Of a stretch of 64,000 bases of DNA, positions 1-11,326 are shown in pieces. The notes beneath the pieces were generated by a model. That model had not been told where the DNA came from, did not search any database, and worked only from the letters and a program-made list of their open reading frames with translations. Position 1 is the first letter of the stretch. Every line of letters begins with the position of its first letter. Source of the DNA: Rhodoferax sediminis (GTDB lineage: Bacteria; Pseudomonadota; Gammaproteobacteria; Burkholderiales; Burkholderiaceae_C); assembly GCF_006970865.1 (NCBI RefSeq), contig NZ_CP035503.1:943001-1007000 (forward strand), given 5' to 3'. Position numbers and translations under genes: made by a program.

Positions 1-651
1 GAGCAGGGTAATGTCGCCGTAGGCCATTTCCGGTGCGTCCACGGTGTTGTCCCGGCGGTTCGGTCTCAAGTACCAGTCGGCCTTCACCGACTGTGACGCG
101 CGGGCTTCGCTTGAATAAATTCTGCGCAACGCCAGCCCCACGCTCATCACGCCCATCGTGCCGCAAGACGCGGCGCTTGAAATGGCGCGCAGCGTGGCAG
201 GAGGAACCTGACACTGGATGAACCAGTCGTCGTCAATGCCGATGCCGCGACTGTGACGGACGAACCCAAGTCTGGCGCAGGGGTATCGCGGCGCCTGACC
301 GTGCTTTTGCGCCAGTTCCATGCGCTTGCGGCGTAAGTCCTCGTCAAGCACATAGAAGTCGATACCAAGCGTCCGGACCTTGCTGTCGGGGTCGCCAATG
401 ATCGAAATCGACCGGTCTTCAAGCGTGGCCGTGCCCCGCACGAGCAGTGACATCTCGGGCGCCAGCCCGAGGTCGTCATCGCCGAAGCGAAACAGGTTCA
501 CTTCCCTGGACACATGGAGTTGCCGGACGTGCAGATACATCGTCCGATGTTGGTTGAGGCAGTAGGTCTGCTCACTCCCGTCGCGTGTTTCGATAACCAA
601 TGCACCGCCGGCTTCGGTCTTCACCTTGACCGCAATTTCTTGCTTATTCAT
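1..651 (-). CDS. Hypothetical protein, 3' end beyond the window
   Basis: Reading leftward from the ATG at 649-651 there are 217 codons without a stop, so the gene continues past base 1. A GAGGGA ribosome site sits a few bases before the ATG, and a good promoter lies at 702-730. The product begins MNKQEIAVKVKTEAGG, is soluble and charged, and has no signal peptide or membrane segment. It holds an acidic stretch (FGDDD) and a GIDDDW segment near residue 143. I recognise no family. It lies on the element side of tRNA-Pro, next to an integrase remnant, so it is probably accessory cargo; that is inference. The long open frame with its own promoter and ribosome site makes it likely to be real. Confidence 0.7.
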   Translation of the reverse strand, partial: MNKQEIAVKVKTEAGGALVIETRDGSEQTYCLNQHRTMYLHVRQLHVSREVNLFRFGDDDLGLAPEMSLLVRGTATLEDRSISIIGDPDSKVRTLGIDFYVLDEDLRRKRMELAQKHGQAPRYPCARLGFVRHSRGIGIDDDWFIQCQVPPATLRAISSAASCGTMGVMSVGLALRRIYSSEARASQSVKADWYLRPNRRDNTVDAPEMAYGDITLL

Positions 652-701
652 CCATTCCCTCGGGTCGGCGTCAGATTGCTCCCTTTTTCTGCCTTGAAAT
701 A

Positions 702-730
702 AGTATACCGATGTGGTTACTATATGTAAC
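702..730 (-). promoter_or_regulatory. Promoter with overlapping dyad operator for the left-edge gene
   Basis: On the minus strand a GTTACA -35 (730-725) is separated by 17 bases from a TATACT -10 (707-702), about 50 bases before the start codon at 651. A perfect dyad, GTTAC-TATAT-GTAAC at 716-730, covers the -35 and the start of the spacer. This is where a repressor would block polymerase. The promoter match is seen directly; the operator role is inferred. Confidence 0.55.
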
Positions 731-912
731 AAATAGCTTGTGAAAAAGCTGAACCCATGCCGCAGTGTTGCTTGACCGCACGGGCAATCGTTGAAAGATA
801 AAACCTTGGAACTACTTGTGCATCGTGTAATGGAAGGAGGTACACAGGCATTGACGCCGGTCTCATTCGCCCTGGGTTGGTGAAGGCCTCGGGCATTGCC
901 TTGCACGAGGTC
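731..912. other. Gap without a recognisable gene
   Basis: Between the promoter of the left-edge gene and the integrase remnant the sequence is more AT-rich than the core genome. Frames open here on the minus strand resemble nothing I know. It is probably decayed mobile-element DNA. Confidence 0.4.
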
Positions 913-1296
913 TCACGGCCAAGCAGAAACTGAACTAGCAGTCGAATAACCAGGGTTGGTCTCAAGGCGCCCGTTAGGACTGAGCTCACACACGGCCTTG
1001 CAGGGTGGGTAGTCGATGAACAGGCCCTGGTGCTGGTCGGCCTTGACGCGCGCATCGAAGGCTTCGGCCTCTTGTCGCGAGCCGAAGGTGATGGACTGCT
1101 CTGGGTGGCCGGTGCGGCGCACGCGCACCAGGAAGCTGGTGGCGAGCTGGACCAGCTTGGGTTTGAACCCCTGCTCACGCAAGCTCTTGACATAGGCCTT
1201 GAGCTTGTCGTCGGCGTCATAGGGAAAGGATTTCTCGAGTTCGTCGTGTTTTGTGACGGTGACAACGAAATTCGAGCGGTTGGTAATGCTGGCCAC
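913..1296 (-). pseudogene. Site-specific integrase, N-terminal fragment
   Basis: The first 95 or so residues (MASITNRSNFVVTVTKHDEL to GLFIDY) resemble the arm-binding N-terminus of a group of tyrosine recombinases found in Comamonadaceae. These have a beta-rich start, then a stretch like FKPKLVQLATSFLVRVRRTG, a segment like EQSITF, and end with an FIDY motif before the core domain. Just after FIDY (near base 1012) the likeness stops and the frame ends at 913. No catalytic R..H-x-x-R..Y domain follows in any frame. The ATG is 291 bases from the 3' end of tRNA-Pro, the usual place for an integrase of a tRNA-targeted element. I read it as a truncated remnant; a small stand-alone protein is the alternative. 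Confidence 0.55.
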
Positions 1297-1360
1297 AAAG
1301 ATTCTCCAAAAAAGTTACTGGAAACCCGTCTAGGCAATCAAAAACTTTAAGGATGTGGCG

Positions 1361-1389
1361 CTAAAAAAACGCGTCTTTAGAGGCGCGTT
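1361..1389 (-). terminator. Rho-independent terminator downstream of tRNA-Pro
   Basis: On the minus strand the arms AACGCG (1389-1384) and CGCGTT (1373-1368) enclose a partly paired loop and are followed by seven T residues (1369-1363). It would end transcripts coming from tRNA-Pro about 200 bases upstream and shield the integrase fragment. I see nothing else between here and the tRNA except GC-rich sequence with a CCCCAAGGGGG-like patch near 1422. Confidence 0.7.
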
Positions 1390-1587
1390 GTCGCGGCTGT
1401 GCGGGGCCGCCTGCAGCCCACCCCAAGGGGGCTCAGCTGTGGCGGCCAGCGCAGCCAGGCGCAGGGATGCGAATCTTCACGCAAGACGATTTGGCACAGA
1501 TTTGGAACATTTCGCCCCTTTTCGCCTGTTTGCGCAGGCGCTGGCTGCCCGGTGTCTTGCTAGACCATTGATTTCATTGGGGAAATC

Positions 1588-1664
1588 TGGTCGGGGTGAG
1601 AGGATTCGAACCTCCGGCCTCTACGTCCCGAACGTAGCGCTCTACCAGGCTAAGCTACACCCCG
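1588..1664 (-). tRNA. tRNA-Pro (anticodon CGG)
   Basis: The minus strand folds as a cloverleaf. The acceptor arms are CGGGGTG and CACCCCG, the anticodon stem CTACG/CGTAG encloses loop TTCGGGA (anticodon CGG, reading CCG), and the T-loop is GTTCGAATC. Discriminator A and an encoded CCA are present at 1591-1588. It starts only 38 bases after the ispB stop codon, so it may be made in the same transcript. Its 3' end faces the integrase fragment, consistent with use as an attachment site. Confidence 0.95.
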
Positions 1665-1702
1665 ATGACTCTTGGTCAGGAAGCGCCGTTACTGAAATGG
1701 CT

Positions 1703-2713
1703 TCAGGACCGGCGCTCCAGCAGCTGAGCCGCCAATTCTATCAAACCCTCGCTGTACGAATTTTGCGGCAGGCAGCGCGCCGCGGCGATGGCGCGCTGCG
1801 CCTCGGATGCAGCCGCCTGGCGCGTGACGTCGAGGGCACCGGTTTCGCGCACGATGGCGATGATGTGCTCGAGCTCGGTCACTGCACCGGTTTCAATCGC
1901 GTGCTGGACGGTGGCGCGTTGCTCCGGGGTGCCGCGCTGCATGGCCACGATCAGCGGCAGCGTGGCCTTGCCTTCCCGCAAATCATCGCCCAGGTTCTTG
2001 CCCATCTCGCTGGCGTCACCGTCGTAGTCCAGCGCGTCGTCGATCACCTGGAAGGCCGTGCCCAGGGCTTGGCCGTAATCGGCACAGGCTTGCTCTATTT
2101 CGGGCGTCGATGGGGCCAGGATGGCGCCGAGCCGGGCGCTGGCCTCGAACAGCTTTGCCGTTTTGGAGCGGATCACGCGCAGGTAGCCGGCCTCATCCAG
2201 CGCGGCATCGTGCATGTTCATGAGTTGCAACACCTCGCCCTCGGCAATGACATTGGTGGCATCGGCCAGAATCTGCATGATGCGCATGTCGCCCGCATCG
2301 ACCATCATCTGAAAGGCGCGCGAGTACAGAAAGTCGCCGACCAGTACGCTGGCTGGATTGCCGAACGATTCGTTGGCGGTGGCGCGGCCGCGGCGCAGCG
2401 TGGATGCATCGACGACGTCGTCGTGCAATAAAGTGGCGGTGTGGATGAACTCCACCACAGCAGCGAGGTTGAAGCGCTGCGCACCGCCAAAGCCCAACGC
2501 GCCGCAGGTCAGCAGCAGCAGTGCGGGGCGCAGGCGCTTGCCGCCGGCCGCGATGATGTAGTGTGAGATTTCGCCCACCAGCGGCACGCTGGAGGCGAGC
2601 CGCTCGGCAATGACCTTGTCGACCTCGCGCATGTCGTCGGCAACAAGGGCGAGAACGGCGGCGGTGCTGGAGGAGTGGGCGGACAAGGCGGGCAGTGCAG
2701 AAAATTTGAGCAA
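1703..2713 (-). CDS. ispB: Octaprenyl diphosphate synthase
   Basis: A trans-type polyprenyl synthase that extends farnesyl diphosphate to the C40 side chain of ubiquinone. Both aspartate-rich motifs are present: DDVVD at residues 98-102 for the allylic substrate and DDALD at 225-229, with the GGKRLRP substrate-binding stretch at 57-63. Length (336) is normal for the family. The start is uncertain: the frame opens with TTG at 2713, which overlaps a TATAAT sequence (2718-2713), and no clear ribosome site is seen. TTG at 2686 or ATG at 2632 are alternatives. It is divergent from rplU, a common arrangement in beta- and gammaproteobacteria. Confidence 0.93.
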   Translation of the reverse strand: MLKFSALPALSAHSSSTAAVLALVADDMREVDKVIAERLASSVPLVGEISHYIIAAGGKRLRPALLLLTCGALGFGGAQRFNLAAVVEFIHTATLLHDDVVDASTLRRGRATANESFGNPASVLVGDFLYSRAFQMMVDAGDMRIMQILADATNVIAEGEVLQLMNMHDAALDEAGYLRVIRSKTAKLFEASARLGAILAPSTPEIEQACADYGQALGTAFQVIDDALDYDGDASEMGKNLGDDLREGKATLPLIVAMQRGTPEQRATVQHAIETGAVTELEHIIAIVRETGALDVTRQAAASEAQRAIAAARCLPQNSYSEGLIELAAQLLERRS

Positions 2714-2778
2714 TTATAGGAACACTGGTGTCCCTTTTTCCTGACGCCCGGCGTGGGCATGTTAGTGATTGCATACCA

Positions 2779-2787
2779 TGCTATACT
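2779..2787 (+). promoter_or_regulatory. Extended -10 promoter for rplU-rpmA
   Basis: The sequence TGCTATACT at 2779-2787 is a full extended -10 element (TGn plus TATACT), about 50 bases before the rplU ATG. No strong -35 is found 16-18 bases upstream, which extended -10 promoters can tolerate. Confidence 0.55.
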
Positions 2788-2838
2788 CTCGGGCTCTGTG
2801 GAAATTCGTTCGCAGAACTCAATTGAAGAGGTCAAGGC

Positions 2839-3150
2839 ATGTACGCGGTCATAAAAACCGGTGGCAAACAGTATCGTGTTGCCACTGGCGAAAAAATTAA
2901 AGTAGAACAGATTGCTGCGGACGTAGGCCAAGAGATTGTGATCGACCAGGTTCTTGCAGTCGGCAACGGCGCAGAACTCAAGGTTGGCACGCCCTTGGTG
3001 TCCGGCGCAACTGTCACAGTCACTGTTGTGGCGCACGGTTTGCACGACAAGGTTCGCATCTTCAAGATGCGCCGTCGCAAGCACTATATGAAACGCCAAG
3101 GGCACCGTCAGCAGTTCACCGAACTGCAAATCGGCGCCATTGCAGGATAA
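2839..3150 (+). CDS. rplU: 50S ribosomal protein L21
   Basis: A 103-residue L21 protein of the large ribosomal subunit, binding 23S rRNA. It starts with the signature [14 protein letters not shown] and ends with the basic [17 protein letters not shown] segment typical of bacterial L21. AGAGG lies 14-18 bases upstream of the ATG and AAGG closer. It is followed 12 bases later by rpmA, the normal pairing, and the two are cotranscribed from the extended -10 promoter. Confidence 0.98.
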   Translation: MYAVIKTGGKQYRVATGEKIKVEQIAADVGQEIVIDQVLAVGNGAELKVGTPLVSGATVTVTVVAHGLHDKVRIFKMRRRKHYMKRQGHRQQFTELQIGAIAG

Positions 3151-3162
3151 GGAGCAAGAGTC

Positions 3163-3420
3163 ATGGCACAGAAAAAAGGCGGCGGCTCTACGCGAAACGG
3201 GCGCGATTCGCAGCCCAAAATGCTCGGCGTGAAGGCTTTCGGCGGTGAACTCATCACAGCCGGTGCCATCATCGTGCGCCAGCGCGGTACCAAGTTCCAT
3301 CCCGGCACCAACGTCGGTTTGGGCAAGGACCACACCCTGTTCGCACTGGTGGACGGCCACGTGTCGTTTGCCGTGAAGGGTTCGCTGAACAAGCACATGG
3401 TCAGCGTGACGCCGGCATAA
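3163..3420 (+). CDS. rpmA: 50S ribosomal protein L27
   Basis: An 85-residue L27, whose N-terminal tail reaches the peptidyl-transferase centre. The start [17 protein letters not shown] matches the family without the cleaved N-terminal extension seen in Firmicutes. An AAGGAG ribosome site lies upstream. It is followed by a strong terminator at 3443-3470, so rplU-rpmA forms a closed two-gene unit before obgE. Confidence 0.98.
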   Translation: MAQKKGGGSTRNGRDSQPKMLGVKAFGGELITAGAIIVRQRGTKFHPGTNVGLGKDHTLFALVDGHVSFAVKGSLNKHMVSVTPA

Positions 3421-3442
3421 GGTCGTTACTTCGATCCCATCG

Positions 3443-3470
3443 AAGCCCCGCTTTGCCGGGGCTTTTGTGT
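3443..3470 (+). terminator. Rho-independent terminator after rpmA
   Basis: The arms AAGCCCCG (3443-3450) and CGGGGCTT (3457-3464) form an 8-bp stem with a 6-base loop, followed by a T-rich tail (TTTTGTGTTTT). It separates the ribosomal protein genes from obgE. Confidence 0.9.
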
Positions 3471-3492
3471 TTTGGCCCCCCATTCTTTGTAA

Positions 3493-4575
<1,083 letters not shown>

Positions 4576-4581
4576 CCCGGG

Positions 4582-4633
4582 ACTATAGAAATAATAGCTA
4601 CCGGTGCAGATGCGGTAAGGGCTACAGGCCAAA
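4582..4633 (+). repeat. Comamonadaceae-type interspersed repeat, copy 1
   Basis: The stretch carries the core CTATAGAAATAATAGCTACC and the tail GGGCTACAGGCCAAA shared with the other copies in this window. It fills the whole gap between obgE and proB and ends directly at the proB start codon, so it supplies the leader and ribosome-binding region of that gene. Confidence 0.65.
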
Positions 4634-5812
4634 ATGATGAATAAAAAGAACACAGGCGTATTGCGCGATGCACGGCGCATTGTCGTCAAGGTCGGCTCCA
4701 GCCTGGTGACCAACGAAGGGCGTGGCCTCGATGAAGCCGCGATCGGCGAATGGTGCCGTCAGCTGGCGGCGCTGGTACACGGACTGGAGCGGGGCACGCC
4801 GACGCGCACCGGCGCGGCCGGGCACCGACGCGAGGTCGTGATGGTGTCCAGCGGCGCCATCGCGGAGGGCATGAAGCGCCTGGGCTGGGTCAAGCGGCCG
4901 CGTGAGATTCATGAGTTGCAGGCGGCCGCCGCCGTCGGGCAAATGGGCCTGGCGCAGATGTACGAGACCAAGCTGCGCGAGAACGGCCTGGGCAGCGCCC
5001 AGGTGCTGCTGACCCATGCCGATCTGGCCGACCGCGAGCGTTACCTGAACGCGCGCTCGACCCTGCTGACGCTGTTGCGCCTCGGCGTGGTGCCCGTCAT
5101 CAACGAAAACGACACGGTGGTCAACGACGAAATCAAGTTCGGCGACAACGACACGCTGGGCGCGCTGGTCGCCAACCTGATCGAGGCCGATGCACTGATC
5201 ATCCTGACCGACCAGAAGGGGCTTTTCACGGCCGATCCGCGCAAGGACCCGGCGGCCACGTTCGTGCACGAGGCCAAGGCGGGGGATCCGGCGCTGGAGG
5301 TCATGGCGGGCGGTGCCGGCTCGAGCATCGGCAGCGGCGGCATGATCACCAAGATCCTGGCCGCCAAGCGGGCCGCAGGCTCGGGCGCCTCGACCGTGAT
5401 CGCCTGGGGGCGCGAGCCGGACGCGCTGGTGCGACTCTCAAAAGGCGAGGCCATCGGCACGCTGCTGGTGGCGCAAACCCACAAGATTCAGGCGCGCAAG
5501 CAGTGGCTGGCGGACCACCTGCTGCTGCGCGGCGCCGTGACCGTCGACAGCGGCGCGGCCGCCAAGCTGCGTGACGAAGGCAAGAGCCTGCTGCCGATCG
5601 GCATGACGGGCGTGGAGGGCGATTTTTCGCGCGGCGACGTGATTGCGGTGCGCGACGCGGCGGGTGTCGAGGTCGGGCGCGGCCTGGCCAACTACTCCAG
5701 CGCCGAGGCGCGCCTGATTTGCCGCAAGGCGTCCAGCAAATTTGAAACACTGCTCGGCTACGCGGCCGAGCCTGAAATGGTGCACCGCGACAACCTGGTG
5801 CTGACCCGGTAA
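4634..5812 (+). CDS. proB: Glutamate 5-kinase
   Basis: It phosphorylates glutamate in the first step of proline synthesis. The amino-acid kinase domain spans about residues 10-270, with VVKVGSSLV near the start, [27 protein letters not shown] and the [14 protein letters not shown] stretch. A PUA domain occupies roughly 290-375. Length (392) is typical of the PUA-containing form. ATG at 4634 is followed at once by a second ATG (4637), and either could serve. There is no clear ribosome site because a repeat element abuts the start. obgE-proB-rppH neighbourhood is usual in Burkholderiales. Confidence 0.97.
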   Translation: MMNKKNTGVLRDARRIVVKVGSSLVTNEGRGLDEAAIGEWCRQLAALVHGLERGTPTRTGAAGHRREVVMVSSGAIAEGMKRLGWVKRPREIHELQAAAAVGQMGLAQMYETKLRENGLGSAQVLLTHADLADRERYLNARSTLLTLLRLGVVPVINENDTVVNDEIKFGDNDTLGALVANLIEADALIILTDQKGLFTADPRKDPAATFVHEAKAGDPALEVMAGGAGSSIGSGGMITKILAAKRAAGSGASTVIAWGREPDALVRLSKGEAIGTLLVAQTHKIQARKQWLADHLLLRGAVTVDSGAAAKLRDEGKSLLPIGMTGVEGDFSRGDVIAVRDAAGVEVGRGLANYSSAEARLICRKASSKFETLLGYAAEPEMVHRDNLVLTR

Positions 5813-5829
5813 CCCGGGGCTGCGCGGGG

Positions 5830-6336
5830 TCAGCGGCGTTCGTACTGCTGCTGGGGGTTTTTCAGCTGGCGAAGGATGGCTTCAACGGAGTTGGCGGGCG
5901 CCTTGCCATTGCACACGCCCTGCTCGGCCAGCGCCAGGGCGTGCCTGGACGGCAGGTTGGCGTACAGGGAGAGCCACTGCGGGTCCTCGACCGTGTTCCA
6001 GGTGCCGCTGGTCGTGGCACGTGCATAGGTCTTGAACTCGCCCGTGGCGCAGCGAATGCCCTCGTACATGGCATTCGTCGCGCCGCTGGCGCTGGACGCC
6101 ACCACGACGTAGCGCACCACGCCATCTTTCGAGATGGACAAGGTAGCCGGATCGACCCCGAATTTCAGCGCCTGATTGGCGCCCAGATCCAGCACAACGA
6201 GCCGGCGGGTGCTGAAGGCGGGCGCCGGCGGCACCTGTATTTCTTTCCAGTCGGGGTTTTCCGCTGCCAGCTGCGCAAAGGCGCTGCACGCCACGCATGC
6301 CAGCAGTGCCACGGCCAGCTGTTCAAGACGTCGCAT
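5830..6336 (-). CDS. CNP1-like family secreted protein
   Basis: A 168-residue exported protein of the CNP1-like family (function unknown, named after a neisserial antigen). The ATG at 6336 gives a clean signal peptide, [20 protein letters not shown], with cleavage after AFA. The rest has the family pattern W-x-E-x-x-x-x-x-P near the start ([11 protein letters not shown]), a central [10 protein letters not shown] strand and a [12 protein letters not shown] segment with one of two cysteines. It overlaps the end of rppH by 14 bases on the same strand, so the two are cotranscribed. It is tail-to-tail with proB. Confidence 0.8.
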   Translation of the reverse strand: MRRLEQLAVALLACVACSAFAQLAAENPDWKEIQVPPAPAFSTRRLVVLDLGANQALKFGVDPATLSISKDGVVRYVVVASSASGATNAMYEGIRCATGEFKTYARATTSGTWNTVEDPQWLSLYANLPSRHALALAEQGVCNGKAPANSVEAILRQLKNPQQQYERR

Positions 6337-6976
6337 GCGTGCCTTTTGGCGGTGGTGGTGTCTGCGGATAGTCGGCTTGCGGGTCGGGTTCGAACGTGGC
6401 CCCTGGCGGCAACTCGAACGTGGCGCCCGGCTCGCGCTCGGGCTCATGAAGCTCATGCTCGCGCGTGCGCATGCCGCCGCGCAGGTAGCGGTTGCGGTGA
6501 TCGTGGCGCGGCAGAAAGCGCGCCAGTTCGGTCAAGGCCATCTCGTACACGCCGCGCTTGAATTCCACCACCACATCGAGCGGCACCCAGTAGTCGTTCC
6601 AGCGCCAGGCGTCGAATTCCGGATGATTCGTGGCGCGCAGGTTCAAGTCCCAGTCGTGGCCGACCAGTTGCAGAAGAAACCAGATCTGTTTCTGGCCTTT
6701 GTAGAATCCGCGCGCATCGCGGCGGATGTACCGGTCTGGCACCTCGTAGCGCAACCAGTCACGGGTGCGGGCCACCACGCGCACATGATCCGGCAGAAGC
6801 CCCACTTCTTCCTGCAGCTCACGGAACATCGCCTGCTCGGGGGTTTCTCCCCGGTCAATGCCACCTTGCGGAAACTGCCAGGAGTGGCTGCGGATACGCT
6901 TGCCCCAGAACACCTGATTTCTCTGGTTGAGCAGGACGATGCCGACGTTGGGCCTAAAGCCTTCCCGGTCAAGCAT
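6323..6976 (-). CDS. rppH: RNA pyrophosphohydrolase
   Basis: A Nudix hydrolase that removes pyrophosphate from the 5' end of mRNAs and so starts RNase E-dependent decay. The Nudix box lies at residues 38-60 ([20 protein letters not shown]), preceded by WQFPQ as in E. coli RppH. The chosen start (6976, [12 protein letters not shown]) matches the family; an upstream in-frame Met at 7015 would add 13 unrelated residues. A proline-rich tail after about residue 165 extends the protein to 217, as often seen in Burkholderiales. It is divergent from proS. Confidence 0.95.
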   Translation of the reverse strand: MLDREGFRPNVGIVLLNQRNQVFWGKRIRSHSWQFPQGGIDRGETPEQAMFRELQEEVGLLPDHVRVVARTRDWLRYEVPDRYIRRDARGFYKGQKQIWFLLQLVGHDWDLNLRATNHPEFDAWRWNDYWVPLDVVVEFKRGVYEMALTELARFLPRHDHRNRYLRGGMRTREHELHEPEREPGATFELPPGATFEPDPQADYPQTPPPPKGTHATS

Positions 6977-7067
6977 AATCAAACCCCAAATTTTTAAACT
7001 GAGACCATTATGCACAGCGTACCGCGTGCATCAAGGGGCCAAGCCCCCGGCGTCTCCCAAAACAAGC

Positions 7068-8809
<1,742 letters not shown>

Positions 8810-8813
<4 letters not shown>

Positions 8814-9487
8814 GCGCTGCGATGGCATTCGCGTCGGCGGGTCAAGGCATTACAAGGCGAAACTGCCTTTTGTCCTTATCAGTCGGCGCTTTGTTGCTAT
8901 CAAAATCAGAGTTTTCCATGGCCGGCGGCCAGGTCGAGGAGCCGCTCGCCGATTCGGTGCGCACCGCGCTGGGCTCGGCGGTGGCCAACCAGGCGCCGCC
9001 CGTTCCCGAGTTCAGCGACACCGCATCGCGCCTGGTGTACCTGCGCTGGCTCGGGGCCATGAGCGAGCGGCTGCGCAAGGCGAAGCCCGACTGGCGGGTG
9101 CGCAAGGAATTCCTGCAAACCGTCTGGTACGAGAGCCACCGCGCGGGACTCGATGCGTCGCTGGTGCTCGGCCTGATCCAGGTGGAGAGCAATTTCCGCA
9201 AGTACGCCGTCTCCAGCGTGGGCGCGCGCGGTTACATGCAGGTCATGCCGTTCTGGGCGCGCCTGATCGGTGACGGCGACGCCAGCAAGCTGTTCCAGAT
9301 GCAGACCAACCTGCGCTTTGGCTGCGTCATCCTGCGCCACTACCTGGACCGCGAGCGCGGCAACCTGTTCCTGGCGCTGGGCCGCTACAACGGCTCGCGC
9401 GGCCTGGCGCCGTATCCCGACGCGGTGCTGGGCGCCACCCGGCGCTGGGACTTCAGGGACGAGGCGGTTCGAGTCGCGACACCATGA
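8810..9487 (+). CDS. Lytic transglycosylase, SLT domain
   Basis: A 225-residue exported murein hydrolase. The C-terminal SLT domain has the catalytic glutamate in [11 protein letters not shown] (E126), the GYMQVMPFW motif at 141-149 and ALGRYNGS near 190. An N-terminal hydrophobic stretch follows twin arginines (TRRNCLLSL), so a Tat-like or Sec signal is likely. The core of the scattered repeat (TTGCTATCAAAATCAGA, 8893-8909) encodes LLSKSEF inside this signal region. It starts within the proS stop codon (ATGA) and its last 35 bases overlap the convergent CorC-like gene. Confidence 0.88.
8891..8914 (+). repeat. Interspersed repeat core inside the transglycosylase signal sequence
   Basis: TTGTTGCTATCAAAATCAGA matches the 5' core of the repeat family. 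It is read in frame as part of the export signal, so the element appears to have been absorbed into coding sequence. Confidence 0.45.
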
Positions 9488-10751
9488 CCTGGTCGATGCG
9501 GAAACTGTCCACATCGAGCACTTCGAAGGTGTAGCCGCCCCAGGTCACCTTGTCGGTGCGCTTGGGCACGCGGCGCAGCATGACCATCAGGAAGCCGGCC
9601 AGGGTTTCGTATTCTTCGTCGTGCGGCAGCGCGTCCAGCCCCAAAGCGCGCAGCACATCCTGCACCGGCGCCACGCCGTCGATCAGCCACGAATTTTCGT
9701 CGCGGCGCACGATTTGCTCTTCGTCCGGCGGCGAGACCAGGTCGCCCATCACCGTGCTCATCACGTCGTTCAGCGTCAGTACACCCACCACCAGGCTGTA
9801 CTCGTTGACGATCACGGCAAAGTCCTCATGCGCCTGTCTGAACTGCTCCAGCACCTCGGACAGCGTCAGGCGGTCGGGCACGATCAGCACCTTGTGCAGC
9901 AGGCTCTCGTCCGTCAGCGGAATCGGCTGCTGGGTCAATACGCGCTGGAACATGTCCTTGGCGTCCACGTAGCCCAGCACATGGTCGATCGCGCCGTCGC
10001 AGACCGGGTAGGTGGAAAACGGCTGGGCCACGATGCGCGCGCGCACCACGCTGTCGGGCTCGTCGCGCAAAAACCAGGCGATGCGCTCGCGCGGCGTCAT
10101 GACGCTCTCCACGGTGCGCGTGTCGAGCTCGAACACATTGGCGATCACCTGCTGTTCGCGCCGCGCCAGCACGCCGGCCTGGGCGCCGGCTTCGGTCAGG
10201 GCCAGGATGTCGTCGGAGGTCACGCGGTCGTCGCGCTGTGCCGGCAGGCCAAAACCGCGCACCATCCAGTCGGCGCCCTTGCTGTAGAGCCAGACCACCG
10301 GTTTGAGCAGCGAGACGCAGACCTGCATCGGCCCGACCACCAGCACCGCGAGCCGTTCGGGCTGCGTCATGCTCATGCGTTTGGGGACCAGGTCGGCGAA
10401 CAGGATGAACAGAGAGGTCACCACCGCGAACGAGGCGATGAAACCGCCGGTCCGGGCCGATTCGGGCGCCAGCCACAGCCCGAAAAGACCGCTGAAATGC
10501 GGGCTCAAGGCCCCTTCGCCGACGATCCCGCCCAGAATCGCGATGGCATTCAGGCCGATCTGCACCACGGTGAAGTAATGCCCGGGCTGCTCCTGCGCGC
10601 GCATCACCTTGCTGGCCCGCGCGTCGCCCTCGTCGGCCATCTGGCGCAGACGCAGGCGCCGCGAGGCCGCCAGCGAGATCTCGGCCACCGAGAAAAACGC
10701 GCTGACCGCAATCAACAGGGCAATGATGAACAGGCTTTGGCTCAGGCTCAT
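9453..10751 (-). CDS. HlyC/CorC-type membrane protein with CBS pair
   Basis: A 432-residue protein of the UPF0053/CorB family, implicated in Mg2+/Co2+ export; the name hemolysin is historical. The N-terminal DUF21 domain has about four membrane helices (SLFIIALLIAVSAFFSVAEI first; EISLAASRR signature). Two CBS repeats follow near residues 215-330 (VMTPRERIAW, VDAKDMF). A C-terminal CorC_HlyC domain contains DGVAPVQDVL and VTWGGYTFEVLDVD. The ATG at 10751 was chosen because the first helix starts immediately after it. It converges with the transglycosylase and overlaps it by 35 bases. Confidence 0.92.
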   Translation of the reverse strand: MSLSQSLFIIALLIAVSAFFSVAEISLAASRRLRLRQMADEGDARASKVMRAQEQPGHYFTVVQIGLNAIAILGGIVGEGALSPHFSGLFGLWLAPESARTGGFIASFAVVTSLFILFADLVPKRMSMTQPERLAVLVVGPMQVCVSLLKPVVWLYSKGADWMVRGFGLPAQRDDRVTSDDILALTEAGAQAGVLARREQQVIANVFELDTRTVESVMTPRERIAWFLRDEPDSVVRARIVAQPFSTYPVCDGAIDHVLGYVDAKDMFQRVLTQQPIPLTDESLLHKVLIVPDRLTLSEVLEQFRQAHEDFAVIVNEYSLVVGVLTLNDVMSTVMGDLVSPPDEEQIVRRDENSWLIDGVAPVQDVLRALGLDALPHDEEYETLAGFLMVMLRRVPKRTDKVTWGGYTFEVLDVDSFRIDQVMVSRLEPPRP

Positions 10752-10807
10752 GGCGGGAAGGCGCCGGCGCCGATGCGGCGACAGATCTTGCCCAAAGTGT
10801 AGCGGCC

Positions 10808-10833
10808 AGAAAAACAGCCACCGAGGGTGGCTG
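10808..10833 (-). terminator. Rho-independent terminator after grxD
   Basis: On the minus strand the arms CAGCCACC and GGTGGCTG (10833-10826 and 10822-10815) form a perfect 8-bp stem with a 3-base loop, followed by TTTTT. It lies about 50 bases after the grxD stop and before the CorC-like gene. Confidence 0.88.
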
Positions 10834-10881
10834 TGCGTGGCGCCGGCAAGCCGGCGCAGGTCAGGAGGGAACCCGGGGAGG

Positions 10882-11208
10882 TCAGGCGGCCGGCTGGCCC
10901 AGCACCTGCTGCAACTCACCCTTTTCGTACATCTCCATCATGATGTCGGCGCCGCCCACGAACTCGCCCTTGACGTAGAGCTGCGGGATGGTGGGCCAGT
11001 TGCTGTATTCCTTGATGCCCTGGCGGATGCCCTCGTCGCCGAGCACGTCCACCGTCTTCACGTCCTTGGGGTCCACGCCGCAGGCCTTGAGGATCTGGAT
11101 GGCACGGCCCGAAAAGCCGCACATCGGGAAATTGGCGTTGCCCTTCATGAACAGCAGCACCTCGCTGGACTTGACCAATTCGTCGATGCGTTGTTGTGCG
11201 TCACTCAT
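10882..11208 (-). CDS. grxD: Monothiol glutaredoxin Grx4 family
   Basis: A 108-residue CGFS-type glutaredoxin that carries [2Fe-2S] clusters and hands them to targets. The CGFS motif is at residues 30-33 (FPMCGFSGRAIQIL), with WPTIPQLYVKGEFVGGADI at about 67-85 completing the glutathione site. ATG at 11208 gives the normal MSDAQQRIDELV start. In related genomes grxD follows prmC; here it is 7 kb from it. A strong terminator closes the gene downstream and an SlyD-like gene diverges upstream. Confidence 0.96.
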   Translation of the reverse strand: MSDAQQRIDELVKSSEVLLFMKGNANFPMCGFSGRAIQILKACGVDPKDVKTVDVLGDEGIRQGIKEYSNWPTIPQLYVKGEFVGGADIMMEMYEKGELQQVLGQPAA

Positions 11209-11326
11209 GTTGTCTTACTCCTGGTTCCAACAAGTTCAATGGAGCCGATTATTTCACGTTCGGCGCAGCGATGCCGCGCCGGCACAATACCACCCTGATA
11301 ATGACCCCTGCATCGGAATACGCCCC

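Noticed and set aside
720..1337. A 205-codon minus-strand frame overlapping the integrase fragment
   Set aside because: Its Ser/Arg/Pro-rich sequence is a frame-shifted shadow of the integrase-like N-terminus; the other frame has the recognisable domain.
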